Below, in pieces: positions 36,740-47,251 of a stretch of DNA of 64,000 nucleotides. Position 1 is the stretch's first letter; every line of letters begins with the position of its first letter. The position numbers and the translations under genes were made by a program. The stretch covers positions 1-64,000 of the forward strand of contig CABVRZ010000011.1 of the NCBI GenBank assembly GCA_902500775.1, written 5' to 3'. Source of the DNA: an uncultured Nitrospira sp. (GTDB lineage: Bacteria > Nitrospirota > Nitrospiria > Nitrospirales > Nitrospiraceae). The notes beneath the pieces were generated by a model. That model was not told the DNA's origin. It ran no database searches and saw only the letters and a program-made list of their open reading frames with translations.

Positions 36740-38248
36740 CTACAACACGACGAGATCGTACTGCTCCAGATGCAACTGATTGTCGGGAGTCACGATAATT
36801 TTTGCCGAGCAGTCTCGTTCCAGCGTTTCTACCCCATAGCGCTCTTCATCCTGAAGAAGCTCGGCAACCGTTGGATGGGCTCCCACGATGATCCGTTGCT
36901 GTTCGGCCGACGGTTCAATTCGCCTGATTTCTCGAAAGATTTCGTAGGCCACGGTCGTGGGAGACTTTGTGTACCCTCGACCCTCACAATTGCGACAAGG
37001 CTCCGACAACGAGCGCAAGAGATCCTCTCGCACACGCTCACGGGAAATCTCGATCAAGCCGAGATCTGAGATCCGAGAAATTCTGGTCCGTGCCTTATCC
37101 GAGCTCATCGCGTCCACAAGCGCATGGTAGACCTTGTCTCGATTTTTTTCCCGCTCCATATCAATAAAATCGACGATGATGATCCCGCCGATTCCACGCA
37201 GTTTCAGCTGATAGGCCACCTCTTTGGCTGCCTCAAGATTATTCCGCAAGATCGTCTCCTCTTGATCTCGCTTTCCGACAAACCGCCCGGTATTGACGTC
37301 GATCACCGTCATCGCCTCAGTATGATCAATCACCAAATACCCACCAGACTTGAGCCACACTTTTCGGCTTAAGGCACGGACAATCTCCTGTTCCACGCCA
37401 AGATGGTCGAACAACGGCTCATCCTTGTCGTACAATTGAATCCGCGCCGTTTGCTCCGGCGAAAACCGCTGCACAAAATTTCGTATCGCGTGGTATTCCT
37501 CTCGGGAATCGATCCACAGACGATCGACTTTCTTACTGAACAGATCCCTGACGACGCGGAAGCTGAGGCTCAAATCCGAGTGGAGCAAGGCGGGAGCAGG
37601 CAACTGCTCTCGATTGGTTAAAATGTCCTGCCAGAGGACGTGCAAAAAATCGACGTCGGATTTCAATTCATCTTCCTTGACCCCCTCACTCACTGTCCGC
37701 ACGATATAGCCGCAGCCCTGGCGCCGAACGCGCCGCATGATCTCCTTCAGCCTCACCCGTTCCTCATCCCGAGGAATCCGCCGAGAAACGCCGATATGAT
37801 CGACATTGGGCATAAACACCAGATACCGCCCAGGCAGCGACACATAGGTAGTGACTCGAGACCCCTTGGTGCCGATCGGTCCCTTTGAGATCTGCACCAT
37901 CAGCTCCTGCCCTTCACTCAAAAGCTGTTCGATCGGCTTCGCACTCTGGCGTTTCGGCCGAAGCATGTCTGAATCTTTTTCGTCTTCTTCCGCTTCCACC
38001 AGCATGTCCCCGGGCTCCGCCTCGACCAACAGGTCCGAGACATGCATGAAGGCAGCCTTCTCCAATCCGATATCGACGAACGCCGCCTGCATACCCGGGA
38101 GGACCTTAGCCACCCGTCCCTTATAAATATTCCCCACAAAATCCTTGTGTTTCGCGCGGTCTCCGAACAAATCCGTGACGACCCCGCCATCTAGTACGGC
38201 GACACGAGTTTCCTCTCGTGCGACCGTTATCGCAATTTCATTTCCCAT
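36740..38248 (-). CDS. rng: Ribonuclease G/E family
   Basis: The 502-residue protein has an N-terminal S1-type RNA-binding domain (NIYKGRVAKVLPGMQAAFVD), the catalytic DNase I-like domain with VIDVNTGRFVG and IIVDFIDME (the Mg-binding Asp residues) and the zinc-link CRNCEGRG. It lacks the long RNase E scaffold, so RNase G is the closest type. It processes rRNA and mRNA. ATG at 38248 has AAGGAG in front; the frame is open to 38293. Confidence 0.92.
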   Translation of the reverse strand: MGNEIAITVAREETRVAVLDGGVVTDLFGDRAKHKDFVGNIYKGRVAKVLPGMQAAFVDIGLEKAAFMHVSDLLVEAEPGDMLVEAEEDEKDSDMLRPKRQSAKPIEQLLSEGQELMVQISKGPIGTKGSRVTTYVSLPGRYLVFMPNVDHIGVSRRIPRDEERVRLKEIMRRVRRQGCGYIVRTVSEGVKEDELKSDVDFLHVLWQDILTNREQLPAPALLHSDLSLSFRVVRDLFSKKVDRLWIDSREEYHAIRNFVQRFSPEQTARIQLYDKDEPLFDHLGVEQEIVRALSRKVWLKSGGYLVIDHTEAMTVIDVNTGRFVGKRDQEETILRNNLEAAKEVAYQLKLRGIGGIIIVDFIDMEREKNRDKVYHALVDAMSSDKARTRISRISDLGLIEISRERVREDLLRSLSEPCRNCEGRGYTKSPTTVAYEIFREIRRIEPSAEQQRIIVGAHPTVAELLQDEERYGVETLERDCSAKIIVTPDNQLHLEQYDLVVL

Positions 38249-38410
38249 ACACACTCCTTTTGTTTCATCGCCATCGGGGATGGTGTAGAGCAAGAGATGC
38301 GGGCAAGAACCCGGATCTGCGCCTCATCCATACAACCAGCCCCCGTGGCTCACGAAATGCTATGCTCCCTCCGAACAACAGGCCTCTGTGGCCCTGCAGT
38401 CCGAGATAGC

Positions 38411-39532
38411 TCAATAAAATAAACTCAGCCGCTTGCGTTTGACATTCAGCAGCAAACCCAACGCCGCCATGGTCATAATCGTAGCACTCCCTCCGTAGCT
38501 CACCAGCGGCAACGGGATGCCGACGATCGGAAACATCCCCGCTGTCATCCCGATATTGACCACGACACAAAAACAGAGCATGGCCACGATCCCCGCGGCA
38601 AGCAACGCGCCCAGCTGGTCCTTCGCCTTGGACGCAATTTCCAGCGAAAGCCAGATCAACCCTACAAACAACGTCAGCAGCACCAACACACCCATGAATC
38701 CCCATTCTTCCGCGAAAACGGCGAATACGAAGTCAGTATGCCCTTCCGGCAGGAACTTCAGCTGACTTTGGGTGCCCCCATAGAGTCCCTTCCCCAGCAA
38801 TTCTCCTGAGCCGATGGCAATCCTGGATTGCAGCGCATGATAGCCTTTCCCGCCCGGGTCATAGTCTTGGTCAACGAACGCCATAATGCGCTGTCGTTGA
38901 TAATCATGCAAGGACCCCCAGACCCCTTCCCAGGCAAACGGGAACAGCATAATCGAAAAGAGTAGGATCACACCTAAGGCTTGTGACCGAACGCCCACCA
39001 TGAGTAACATCGCCGCATATACAGCGACAAAGCTGAGCCCGCTCCCCAAATCCGGCTGTTTCAAGATGAGCAGTAGCCCAGGCAGCACCAAGAGCCCCGG
39101 AACGATGACCCGCTGCAACCATCCCACTCTCGGCGCCTTCGAATAGTAGTGGGCCAGGACCAATACGAGGATCAGCTTCGCAAACTCCGAAGGTTGAAAA
39201 CTCAATGGACCCAAGGCAATCCATCGTTGAGCCCCCTTGCTCGTTCGCCCCTCAAATAACACGATGACCAGCATCAGCAAGATCACGCCATAGGCTGGAT
39301 AGGCAAAACGCGCGAGGTGATGATAGTCCGAGGCCCACATGATGAGAAAGGCCGCCGAACCAACCCCGATCCAGATGAGTTGCTTGAGGTAATACGGCGT
39401 CCCAACACCACGCTGCCCATAGGTCACGCTGTAGATCGAGAAGACGCCGATGCCGAGAATGGCGAGAATCAACCCGACGTAACGAATGTCGAAACTGTCG
39501 AGTCCACGATGTTCAGTCAATGGATTGATCAT
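38411..39532 (-). CDS. rodA: Rod-shape peptidoglycan polymerase RodA
   Basis: The 373-residue SEDS-family membrane protein has ten predicted helices with ILKQPDLGSGLSFVAVYAAM and the C-terminal GIPLPLVSYGGSATIMTMAAL typical of RodA/FtsW. The adjacent PBP2 gene (4-base overlap) marks it as RodA rather than FtsW. It polymerises glycan strands during cell elongation. Confidence 0.95.
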   Translation of the reverse strand: MINPLTEHRGLDSFDIRYVGLILAILGIGVFSIYSVTYGQRGVGTPYYLKQLIWIGVGSAAFLIMWASDYHHLARFAYPAYGVILLMLVIVLFEGRTSKGAQRWIALGPLSFQPSEFAKLILVLVLAHYYSKAPRVGWLQRVIVPGLLVLPGLLLILKQPDLGSGLSFVAVYAAMLLMVGVRSQALGVILLFSIMLFPFAWEGVWGSLHDYQRQRIMAFVDQDYDPGGKGYHALQSRIAIGSGELLGKGLYGGTQSQLKFLPEGHTDFVFAVFAEEWGFMGVLVLLTLFVGLIWLSLEIASKAKDQLGALLAAGIVAMLCFCVVVNIGMTAGMFPIVGIPLPLVSYGGSATIMTMAALGLLLNVKRKRLSLFY

Positions 39533-41400
39533 GAGTCATTCGAGAAACGCCCAGGCCCTTCTTGACTGGAACGGTCCGACGTCACCGTGGGTACCTGTGG
39601 GGCGAGCTTCATATAGACTTCAATGACTTCCTTGGCGAGCGGAGCCGCCGCTGCTCCGCCGTGCCCCATGTGTTCAGCAATGACGGCCACCGCAATCTTG
39701 GGTGACTCGACCGGGGCAAAGGCCACAAACCACGCGTGGTCTCTGAATTTCTTGGGAATATTTTCCTCCGGCCCCGTGCGAAGGGCCGCGACCTGTGCCG
39801 TACCGGTTTTCCCCCCAATCGCCACGACTGAGGACTTCGCCCGCGTCGCCGTCCCCTTCGTCACCACATCGGCAAGTGCATCTTTGACGACCCGGAAGGT
39901 TTCCGGCTTCACGTTGAGCTTCCCGCGTGGAACTGCCGGCATCTCCTGCAGGTTGCCGGTCGCACGATCCATCACCGCTTGGACTAGTCGAGGACGGTAA
40001 CTGACACCGTCATTGGCCACTGTGCCAACCAAACTCGCCATCTGCAACGGTGTCACGGTCACATAACCTTGTCCGATCGCGGCAGAAATGGTTTCGCCTG
40101 GCAACCACTGTTCGTTCTTCGCTTTCTGTTTCCATGCCATGGACGGCATAATGCCCGATCGCTCCGATGGAAGCTCCACCCCAGTCGCCTTCCCAAGGCC
40201 GAAGGCCTTCCCGAATTCCGCCATCACATCGATCCCCATCCGTTGCCCAAGCGTATAAAAGTACACGTCACAGGAATGGACCAGCGCGTTATGGAGATCC
40301 ACGTACCCATGTCCACCAGCCTTCCAGTCATGATACAGCCGTTTCCCAAACTGGTAGCCTCCGTTGCAGAAGACCGTACTGGACGGGGACATCGTTTTCG
40401 TTTCCAACGCGGCAATGGCCATGGGAATCTTGAAGGTCGAGCCGGGAGGATACTGCCCCTGTGAGGCACGATTGTTCAGCGGCCGCCCTTCGTCTTGGAC
40501 AATATCGACCCACTGCTTCGCGGTGAGTTCTCGCGAGAGGACATTGGGATCAAAGCCAGGACGACTAGCCATGGCCAGAATATCCCCACTGTTTGGATCG
40601 AGCGCAACAATGGCCCCATGCTCTTCCCCGAGTAGGTCTTCGGCCACTTTCTGAAGTCGCACGTCAATGGTCAAATACAGATCATTGCCAGCCTGCGGTT
40701 TGTCCACGACTGTCGCCTTCTTCTCGTGACCAAGTGCATCGACCTCCACATTTTTCTGGCCGGCGACACCCCGCATGTGTCGATCGTAGGACTTCTCAAC
40801 CCCGTACTGCCCCACAATGCTACCTTGATGGAGATCGAGAAATTCTGGTTTCTCCAGTTGCTCCCCAGAAATTTCTCCCACATACCCGAGGAGGTGGGCA
40901 GCCGTCATACCGCCTGGATAATTGCGCTGCGATTCCACTTGAACCATGACACCGGGCAGGTCAAGACGGTGTGACTCCACCAGCGTGGCATCGCGCAACG
41001 TCATCCGGTCCTTAATCTTTCGTGGCAACAACTTGCTCCCCTTGGCCGTCAGCTTTTTTCGAACGAGGGCAGCATCGAGCCCGAGTAAGTCGGTCAGCTG
41101 CTTCACCAACAGTTCACGATCCTTCACGTCTTCCAAGGTGACGTAGAGGCTAAAGCTCGGCACATTATTCGCCAGAAGCACCCCATGTCGGTCAAAGATC
41201 AACCCGCGAGCGGGCTCCAGGAGCACCTGCCTCGTTCGGTTGTTTTCAGACAAATCTCGATAATAGGGTCCCTCGCGAATCTGCAAGTGCCACAGACGAA
41301 GCCCGAGCAGCGCGACCACCAGCAGTAGCCCCACACGGAGAATGAACAACCGCCGATGCAGATCGCCAAACTCTGTTTCTGGATATTGGACGATCGCCAC
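39529..41400 (-). CDS. mrdA: Penicillin-binding protein 2
   Basis: The 623-residue class B PBP has an N-terminal membrane anchor, a dimerisation domain (about 50-230) and a transpeptidase domain with the active-site motifs STFK (PPGSTFKIPMAI), SCD (VHSCDVYFY) and KTG (GGKTGTAQ). It crosslinks peptidoglycan in the elongasome together with RodA. It sits between mreD and rodA. Confidence 0.96.
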   Translation of the reverse strand: MAIVQYPETEFGDLHRRLFILRVGLLLVVALLGLRLWHLQIREGPYYRDLSENNRTRQVLLEPARGLIFDRHGVLLANNVPSFSLYVTLEDVKDRELLVKQLTDLLGLDAALVRKKLTAKGSKLLPRKIKDRMTLRDATLVESHRLDLPGVMVQVESQRNYPGGMTAAHLLGYVGEISGEQLEKPEFLDLHQGSIVGQYGVEKSYDRHMRGVAGQKNVEVDALGHEKKATVVDKPQAGNDLYLTIDVRLQKVAEDLLGEEHGAIVALDPNSGDILAMASRPGFDPNVLSRELTAKQWVDIVQDEGRPLNNRASQGQYPPGSTFKIPMAIAALETKTMSPSSTVFCNGGYQFGKRLYHDWKAGGHGYVDLHNALVHSCDVYFYTLGQRMGIDVMAEFGKAFGLGKATGVELPSERSGIMPSMAWKQKAKNEQWLPGETISAAIGQGYVTVTPLQMASLVGTVANDGVSYRPRLVQAVMDRATGNLQEMPAVPRGKLNVKPETFRVVKDALADVVTKGTATRAKSSVVAIGGKTGTAQVAALRTGPEENIPKKFRDHAWFVAFAPVESPKIAVAVIAEHMGHGGAAAAPLAKEVIEVYMKLAPQVPTVTSDRSSQEGPGRFSNDS

Positions 41401-41408
41401 GCAATGAC

Positions 41409-41909
41409 CTACATTCTGGATTCAGACATCAACTGTTCGATATTGAACTGACTCCACATCAGCCAGTAGATCGCCCCACCGATGACCGCATCTAGACAGG
41501 CTTGCGGTAACGCCACATTCCAAATTGCCCACCACAGATCTTGTTCACTGTTCAACCTCAGCACAAACGGCGTCACAAGGCTCACCAGACATGACACCAC
41601 CAGCAACCCAGAAACCAGGACAAGCGGGCTGAGATAGACCACATGCCGGCCCGCGAGACCGGCGGCGAACCCAAGCGCCCCCTTCAGCATCGCGCCTGTG
41701 ATCACATCCTGCGCAGAAAACAGACTCAACGCCCATCCAACTGCGATTCCAACCAACAGACCATCAAGCTCTCCGTTGATAAGGCCGATCAAACACACCG
41801 CCACCACTCCCAAATCCGGCTTGACGCCCCAGAGGGTGAGATGCGGCAGCAGCACGGATTGAATCGGGACGATCCCCAAGATAATGGCGCCGTAAATCAA
41901 CGTTTTCAT
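41409..41909 (-). CDS. mreD: Rod-shape determining protein MreD
   Basis: The 166-residue, mostly hydrophobic protein has about five helices and the MreD-like HLTLWGVKPDLGVVAVCLIG. MreD is a membrane partner of MreC in the elongasome. It overlaps mreC by 4 bases, and position between mreC and mrdA supports the call. Confidence 0.88.
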   Translation of the reverse strand: MKTLIYGAIILGIVPIQSVLLPHLTLWGVKPDLGVVAVCLIGLINGELDGLLVGIAVGWALSLFSAQDVITGAMLKGALGFAAGLAGRHVVYLSPLVLVSGLLVVSCLVSLVTPFVLRLNSEQDLWWAIWNVALPQACLDAVIGGAIYWLMWSQFNIEQLMSESRM

Positions 41910-42778
41910 GGTTTCGGCTTTGGCAGACTCAATCGTTCCTTTTCTGTCGGCACCGGAGAAGACTGAATAACCAGCACCTCTTCGACACGGTTTGGATCAA
42001 CCTCAGGCGTCAGTTCAGCAGACTGGAACAGGGCTTCCTCTTCCTTATCAATCCGTGTGATGGTACCGATCGCGAGCCCTCGTGGAAACCCTTCTACCAA
42101 TCCTGACGTGACGACTCGATCGCCCGGCCGTGCACTCGAGAGCAGCGGAATATACTTCAGTCGTGCCTGCCCCTGGGTCGTCCCTTCGACGATGCCCTCG
42201 TCTCTGGTACGCTGAATCAGTCCTGCAATCGCATTATTCGAGTCCGTCACCAGCAACACCACAGCAGTGGACGCCGTCGTCTTCACGATTCGCCCCACCA
42301 CTCCAGCCGGAGTAATCACTCCTTGATCGGGTTGCACCCCGTCAGACGCGCCCTTATCCAAAATAATCGTCTTGTACCAATTGCCGGTATCGCGCCCAAT
42401 CACTTGGGCTGCGATCAGTATCGGAAGGGCTTGTTTCTTGAACTCTAGCAGTATCGCCAGTCGTTCCGTGGCCGCTGCAGACTCTCGTAGCTGGCCGTTC
42501 TGTTCCTTCAGCAGTTCTAACTCTCGTTTCAACAGCCGATTCTCGTCTTCCATCCCCTGGAGGGCGACATAGCTGTCCCACACTCCACCGATCCGATCAT
42601 GCACCCCAGCCACCACACTAAGCGGCCAACTGATGATCCATCCGAGCGGACCACCCACACCTTGAAACACACTTTGGAGTTGGCCTGGCAGAAGAAACAG
42701 GCCGAGGATCAGGACAACGGCAAGAACGAGGGCCACACGCCTAGCATTGGACGTCACGCGTAAATTAACCATCCACAT
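41906..42778 (-). CDS. mreC: Rod-shape determining protein MreC
   Basis: The 290-residue protein has an N-terminal helix, a coiled coil (MEDENRLLKRELELLKEQNG) and the two-barrel MreC periplasmic domain (AAQVIGRDTGNWYKTIILDK, LSSARPGDRVVTSGLVEGFP). It links the cytoplasmic MreB filament to the periplasmic synthases. It follows mreB by 15 bases. Confidence 0.93.
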   Translation of the reverse strand: MWMVNLRVTSNARRVALVLAVVLILGLFLLPGQLQSVFQGVGGPLGWIISWPLSVVAGVHDRIGGVWDSYVALQGMEDENRLLKRELELLKEQNGQLRESAAATERLAILLEFKKQALPILIAAQVIGRDTGNWYKTIILDKGASDGVQPDQGVITPAGVVGRIVKTTASTAVVLLVTDSNNAIAGLIQRTRDEGIVEGTTQGQARLKYIPLLSSARPGDRVVTSGLVEGFPRGLAIGTITRIDKEEEALFQSAELTPEVDPNRVEEVLVIQSSPVPTEKERLSLPKPKP

Positions 42779-42792
42779 GAGGGGATGGGACC

Positions 42793-44371
<1,579 letters not shown>

Positions 44372-44592
44372 GGGATCTCCTTCTAATTAGTGGCAAAGTA
44401 TAACAAAATTCGCCAACTTGCACAAACAAAGCGCCATCTTTTTCGATTTTTTTTTCAAACCACTCGGACAGGGCTCGGGCACTCCACCTGACGACCACTC
44501 ATACTGAATCCTTGAGCTTACAAGAGCTGGCCCTTGCCTTCCACTCGGCCCATCAGTACACTGTTGCCCTCACAAAAGCAAAGAGGGGTTTG

Positions 44593-45294
44593 ATGATTAA
44601 GACAATGCGAGATGCCTCACACAACTATCCTTGGCTGTTGAAATCTATCATGGGGATCCTAGCCATTGCGTTCGTCATTACGATGGGCTGGTGGGGATTC
44701 GGTGAACAGACTGGTGGACCGGTAGCGAAAGTCGGCGAACAATCGGTTTCGCTCGAGGAGTTTAAGCGTACCTACGAGAATATGCATCGTATTTACAAAG
44801 ACAATGTCAAGACTGAGTTCAAAGATGAGGAATTCAAGGACTTCGTCATGGGTCAACTCGTCGACAGCCGCGTATGGATTATCGCCGCCCAAGAGATGGG
44901 TGTGCGGGTGTCCGATGCTGATTTGCGTGAGTTGATCATGCAAACGCCGGTCTTTCAGAAAAACGGCGCCTTCGACCCAGAGCTCTACAAGCGCATTCTT
45001 GCCGCCAATCACCTCACTCCAGCTGCGTTCGAGTCAATCCAGCACCAAGAAGTCTTGGCCAACAAGGCTCGCATGATCGTCCGAGATTCCATTGCACTGA
45101 CACCTGAGGAAATCGCCGAGGGGCAGTCGCTCATGACCCGCCCCGCCGATGGGAGCGACCCCACAAAGGCGGCTGAGGCCAAGCAACGAGTACTGGATGA
45201 CATGCTGTTGCAGAAACAGCAACGCGCACTGGTCTCATTTCAGCAGTCGATGAAAGCAAAGATCCCAATCACCATCCGGCGGGAGATGCTGTAA
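44593..45294 (+). CDS. SurA/PpiD N-terminal-domain periplasmic chaperone lacking a PPIase domain
   Basis: The 233-residue protein has an N-terminal membrane anchor (SIMGILAIAFVITMGWWGFG) and a SurA_N-type helical domain (VAKVGEQSVSLEEFKRTYEN, MQTPVFQKNGAFDPELYKRI, TPAAFESIQHQEVLANKARM). PpiD normally has over 600 residues with a parvulin domain; none is present here, and the frame ends cleanly. It is probably a membrane-anchored chaperone for exported proteins. The start at 44593 is chosen for the AGAGG ahead of it; the frame is open from 44512. Confidence 0.75.
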   Translation: MIKTMRDASHNYPWLLKSIMGILAIAFVITMGWWGFGEQTGGPVAKVGEQSVSLEEFKRTYENMHRIYKDNVKTEFKDEEFKDFVMGQLVDSRVWIIAAQEMGVRVSDADLRELIMQTPVFQKNGAFDPELYKRILAANHLTPAAFESIQHQEVLANKARMIVRDSIALTPEEIAEGQSLMTRPADGSDPTKAAEAKQRVLDDMLLQKQQRALVSFQQSMKAKIPITIRREML

Positions 45295-45345
45295 TATGTT
45301 CAGTACAGACCACGTTGATACAGAGAAAGTCTGATTGATGTCTGT

Positions 45346-45765
45346 TTAGCTGAATGGATTTACCACACGCAACTTTCCAAACACAGCGCCGTCCTGAAAA
45401 TCCTCTGAGTACAACAGGCTTGCCCCGGCAACCAATGCCGCTTCCAGAATCAGGGCATCCCAAAAGGAAACTTTTGATTTGCGGCTACGCTGGATAGCCA
45501 GCAAGATAAGGGGCGTGTCGATCTGGACTATGGGGAAGGCCGTCAGATCTTGGACAGCTATGAACGCGGTATCCGGATCAAGAGGGGTAGTCAGCTTTTT
45601 GGTCACAGTCACATAGAACTCTTGCAGCACCTGAGTGCTCAGAGTGACCTGTTCCCTCAATTCCTGAGATGAGAGAAGATCCTGTGCGCGGCGTTGTTTG
45701 AGGGGATCATCAGCGTCGAACAGATAGACCAGCACATTTGTATCAAGAAAAACGCGCTCCTTCAT
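45346..45765 (-). CDS. PIN-domain toxin (VapC-like)
   Basis: The 139-residue PIN protein has acidic residues in VFLDTNVLVYLFDADD, QEFYVTVTKKL, KVSFWDALILEAA and LYSEDFQDG, the four expected spots of the RNase active site. It overlaps the antitoxin gene upstream by 4 bases. It belongs to a different PIN subgroup than the toxin at 31270. Confidence 0.87.
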   Translation of the reverse strand: MKERVFLDTNVLVYLFDADDPLKQRRAQDLLSSQELREQVTLSTQVLQEFYVTVTKKLTTPLDPDTAFIAVQDLTAFPIVQIDTPLILLAIQRSRKSKVSFWDALILEAALVAGASLLYSEDFQDGAVFGKLRVVNPFS

Positions 45766-45992
45766 CGCTGATGAAGATCTTCACGGGTCCAGCGACGATT
45801 CCCCCGCCTCGACTTTGCACCCTGCGACAACCGCAATAAATCATCAATCGCCTTATCCTTTTTCGCCTTCATTCCAGCATAATCAGCGAGATAGTCCCGT
45901 AGGATTGCGTTCACGGATGTCCCTTCTTCCAGGGCTCGCATCCGAGCACGCTTCAGCGTATCACCTTCAATCACAATAGTTAAATTTGCCAT
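45762..45992 (-). CDS. Antitoxin of the PIN-domain module
   Basis: This protein of about 76 residues begins MANLTIVIEGDTLKRARMRA followed by EEGTSVNAILRDYL, a ribbon-helix-helix pattern, and ends in a basic tail. ATG at 45992 follows GGGAGG by 7 bases; the frame is open to 46007. It is the likely repressor and antidote for the downstream PIN toxin. Confidence 0.78.
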   Translation of the reverse strand: MANLTIVIEGDTLKRARMRALEEGTSVNAILRDYLADYAGMKAKKDKAIDDLLRLSQGAKSRRGNRRWTREDLHQR

Positions 45993-46138
45993 GCCGACAC
46001 CTCCCAATTACACGAGATCAGTGTAGCACGGGTCATCCAGCACGACAACGGTCAGGAGGTCTACGAGCTACTGGGCACCGGCTCAGACGGAAACATTTTG
46101 GCCAACCGATGTGAAAAGCATCCGAGGAAAACTGAAGG

Positions 46139-47022
46139 TATAGCCTAACCACTTAGGAATGATTCAATATGTGGCCGGGAGAAGATGGTCTCGACCGACG
46201 CTCCCAATTTTCTGCGGATGGATTTGGCGTGCGCCCATTTGTGCTCGATCGGATTGAGGTCGGGGCTATAGGGCGGCAGATACTCCAGCGTATGCCCGGC
46301 ATGGACCATGGCCGCTTGGGTATCCACCCGTTTGTGGAACGTGGCATTATCCATGACGAGGATCGATGCGGGTGGCAGCTTGGGCAACAGGTCTTGCTGG
46401 GCCCAGGCGGTAAAGATATCGGCATCCACGTTGGCATCGAACAGGCCGACCGTCAGCAAGTCCTTCCCAATCAGCGCACCAAGCACGTTAGTCCACCTGC
46501 GGGCATGCCAGTTGTGCACGCCGGGACATCGCTGGCCGGTCGGTGCCTAGCCGTGCCGCCGCGGCATATCGTGTGCGAAGCCACTCTCGTCAATGTACAC
46601 AATCGTCCGGTGCTGTGAACCATAGGCCGCAATCTTCTCTCGGAAGATGCGCCGTTCGTCTTCGTCCGCCTTGGGGTGTCGAAGCGTTTTTTTTATAGCT
46701 GACCGGCAGCTTCTTCAGCGCGACAAAGATCGCGTTCTGGGCCACCCCGAACCGTTGCGCGCGCTCGTACTGGTACGCATCCGGATACGCAATGACATCC
46801 TGGCGCAATGCCTCCAGATCAATCTTACGACGCCGAGCTCCTTGCGGTTTGCGCTCCACGTGCTTAAGCCACCGCACCACACTGGCACTTCCCACATCAA
46901 ATCGGGCTGCCACCTCTGCAATCGTCAGCCCCTCCGTACTTCGAACGGACAAGACTTTATGGCGAAAATCTCGTGAATAGGCCATCTCTCCAGTCTAATC
47001 ATAATTATTTGGTTTAGCTATA
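46139..47022 (-). mobile_element. IS630-family insertion sequence (decayed)
   Basis: Terminal inverted repeats TATAGCCTAACCA (46139-46151) and TATAGCTAAACCA (minus strand, 47022-47010) flank a two-domain transposase region. Both ends abut TA, the target site of IS630/Tc1-type elements. The right end truncates an Avd-like gene. To the left, between 46008 and 46138, I see no recognisable gene. Confidence 0.8.
46145..46985 (-). pseudogene. IS630-family transposase, broken
   Basis: The N-terminal helix-turn-helix part (MAYSRDFRHKVLSVRSTEGL and TIAEVAARFDVGSASVVRWL) is in one frame from 46985. The frame breaks at a run of eight T on the plus strand (46687-46694); seven would restore it, giving HPKADEDERRIFREKI and VYIDESGFAHDMPRRHG. 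A TAG stop at 46547-46549 then replaces the usual Tyr codon after RRHG, before the DDE part (LVMDNATFHK, YSPDLNPIEHKWAH). Two lesions make it inactive unless slippage and read-through occur. Confidence 0.8.
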
Positions 47023-47143
47023 TCACAAGCGGAGCTTGCCTGGATGATCGGCACGCGCGAGGAAACTTGTCGAGCTGCGGGATCAGCCACACCAGCAATT
47101 CATGACACGATTGCACGGCCTGTGGGATGGTAGGAGTGACCAT
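47018..47143 (-). pseudogene. avd: Avd-like accessory gene of a diversity-generating retroelement, 5' fragment
   Basis: Behind a strong AAGGAGG site, ATG at 47143 opens MVTPTIPQAVQSCHELLVWL and IPQLDKFPRA, the start of the four-helix-bundle Avd family (usual form xYDLLxWLIPxLxKFPR). After FPRA the reading no longer fits the family, and a stop falls in the IS630 terminal repeat. Only about 30 of roughly 110-130 residues remain. Avd proteins bind the reverse transcriptase of diversity-generating retroelements. The position directly after the target-like gene at 47252 is typical. Confidence 0.65.
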
Positions 47144-47251
47144 GCGTCACCTCCTTCGTTAAGGTGCCTGTTCCAAGGAACCCTCTCCGGACCAGAATGG
47201 GAACACAAGAATCGTGAAGACGCAAAGGGTAAAAGAACAAAGAGCAAAGGG

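Noticed and set aside
46687..46694. Programmed frameshift of the IS630 transposase at the eight-base run
   Set aside because: The two halves need a +1 (or -2) shift, and a seven-base run would put them in frame, so a simple insertion explains it; the extra TAG downstream also points to decay.
46008..47250. Template repeat or reverse transcriptase for the retroelement
   Set aside because: I looked for a second copy of the end of the target gene and for reverse transcriptase motifs on both sides of the IS630 and found neither.
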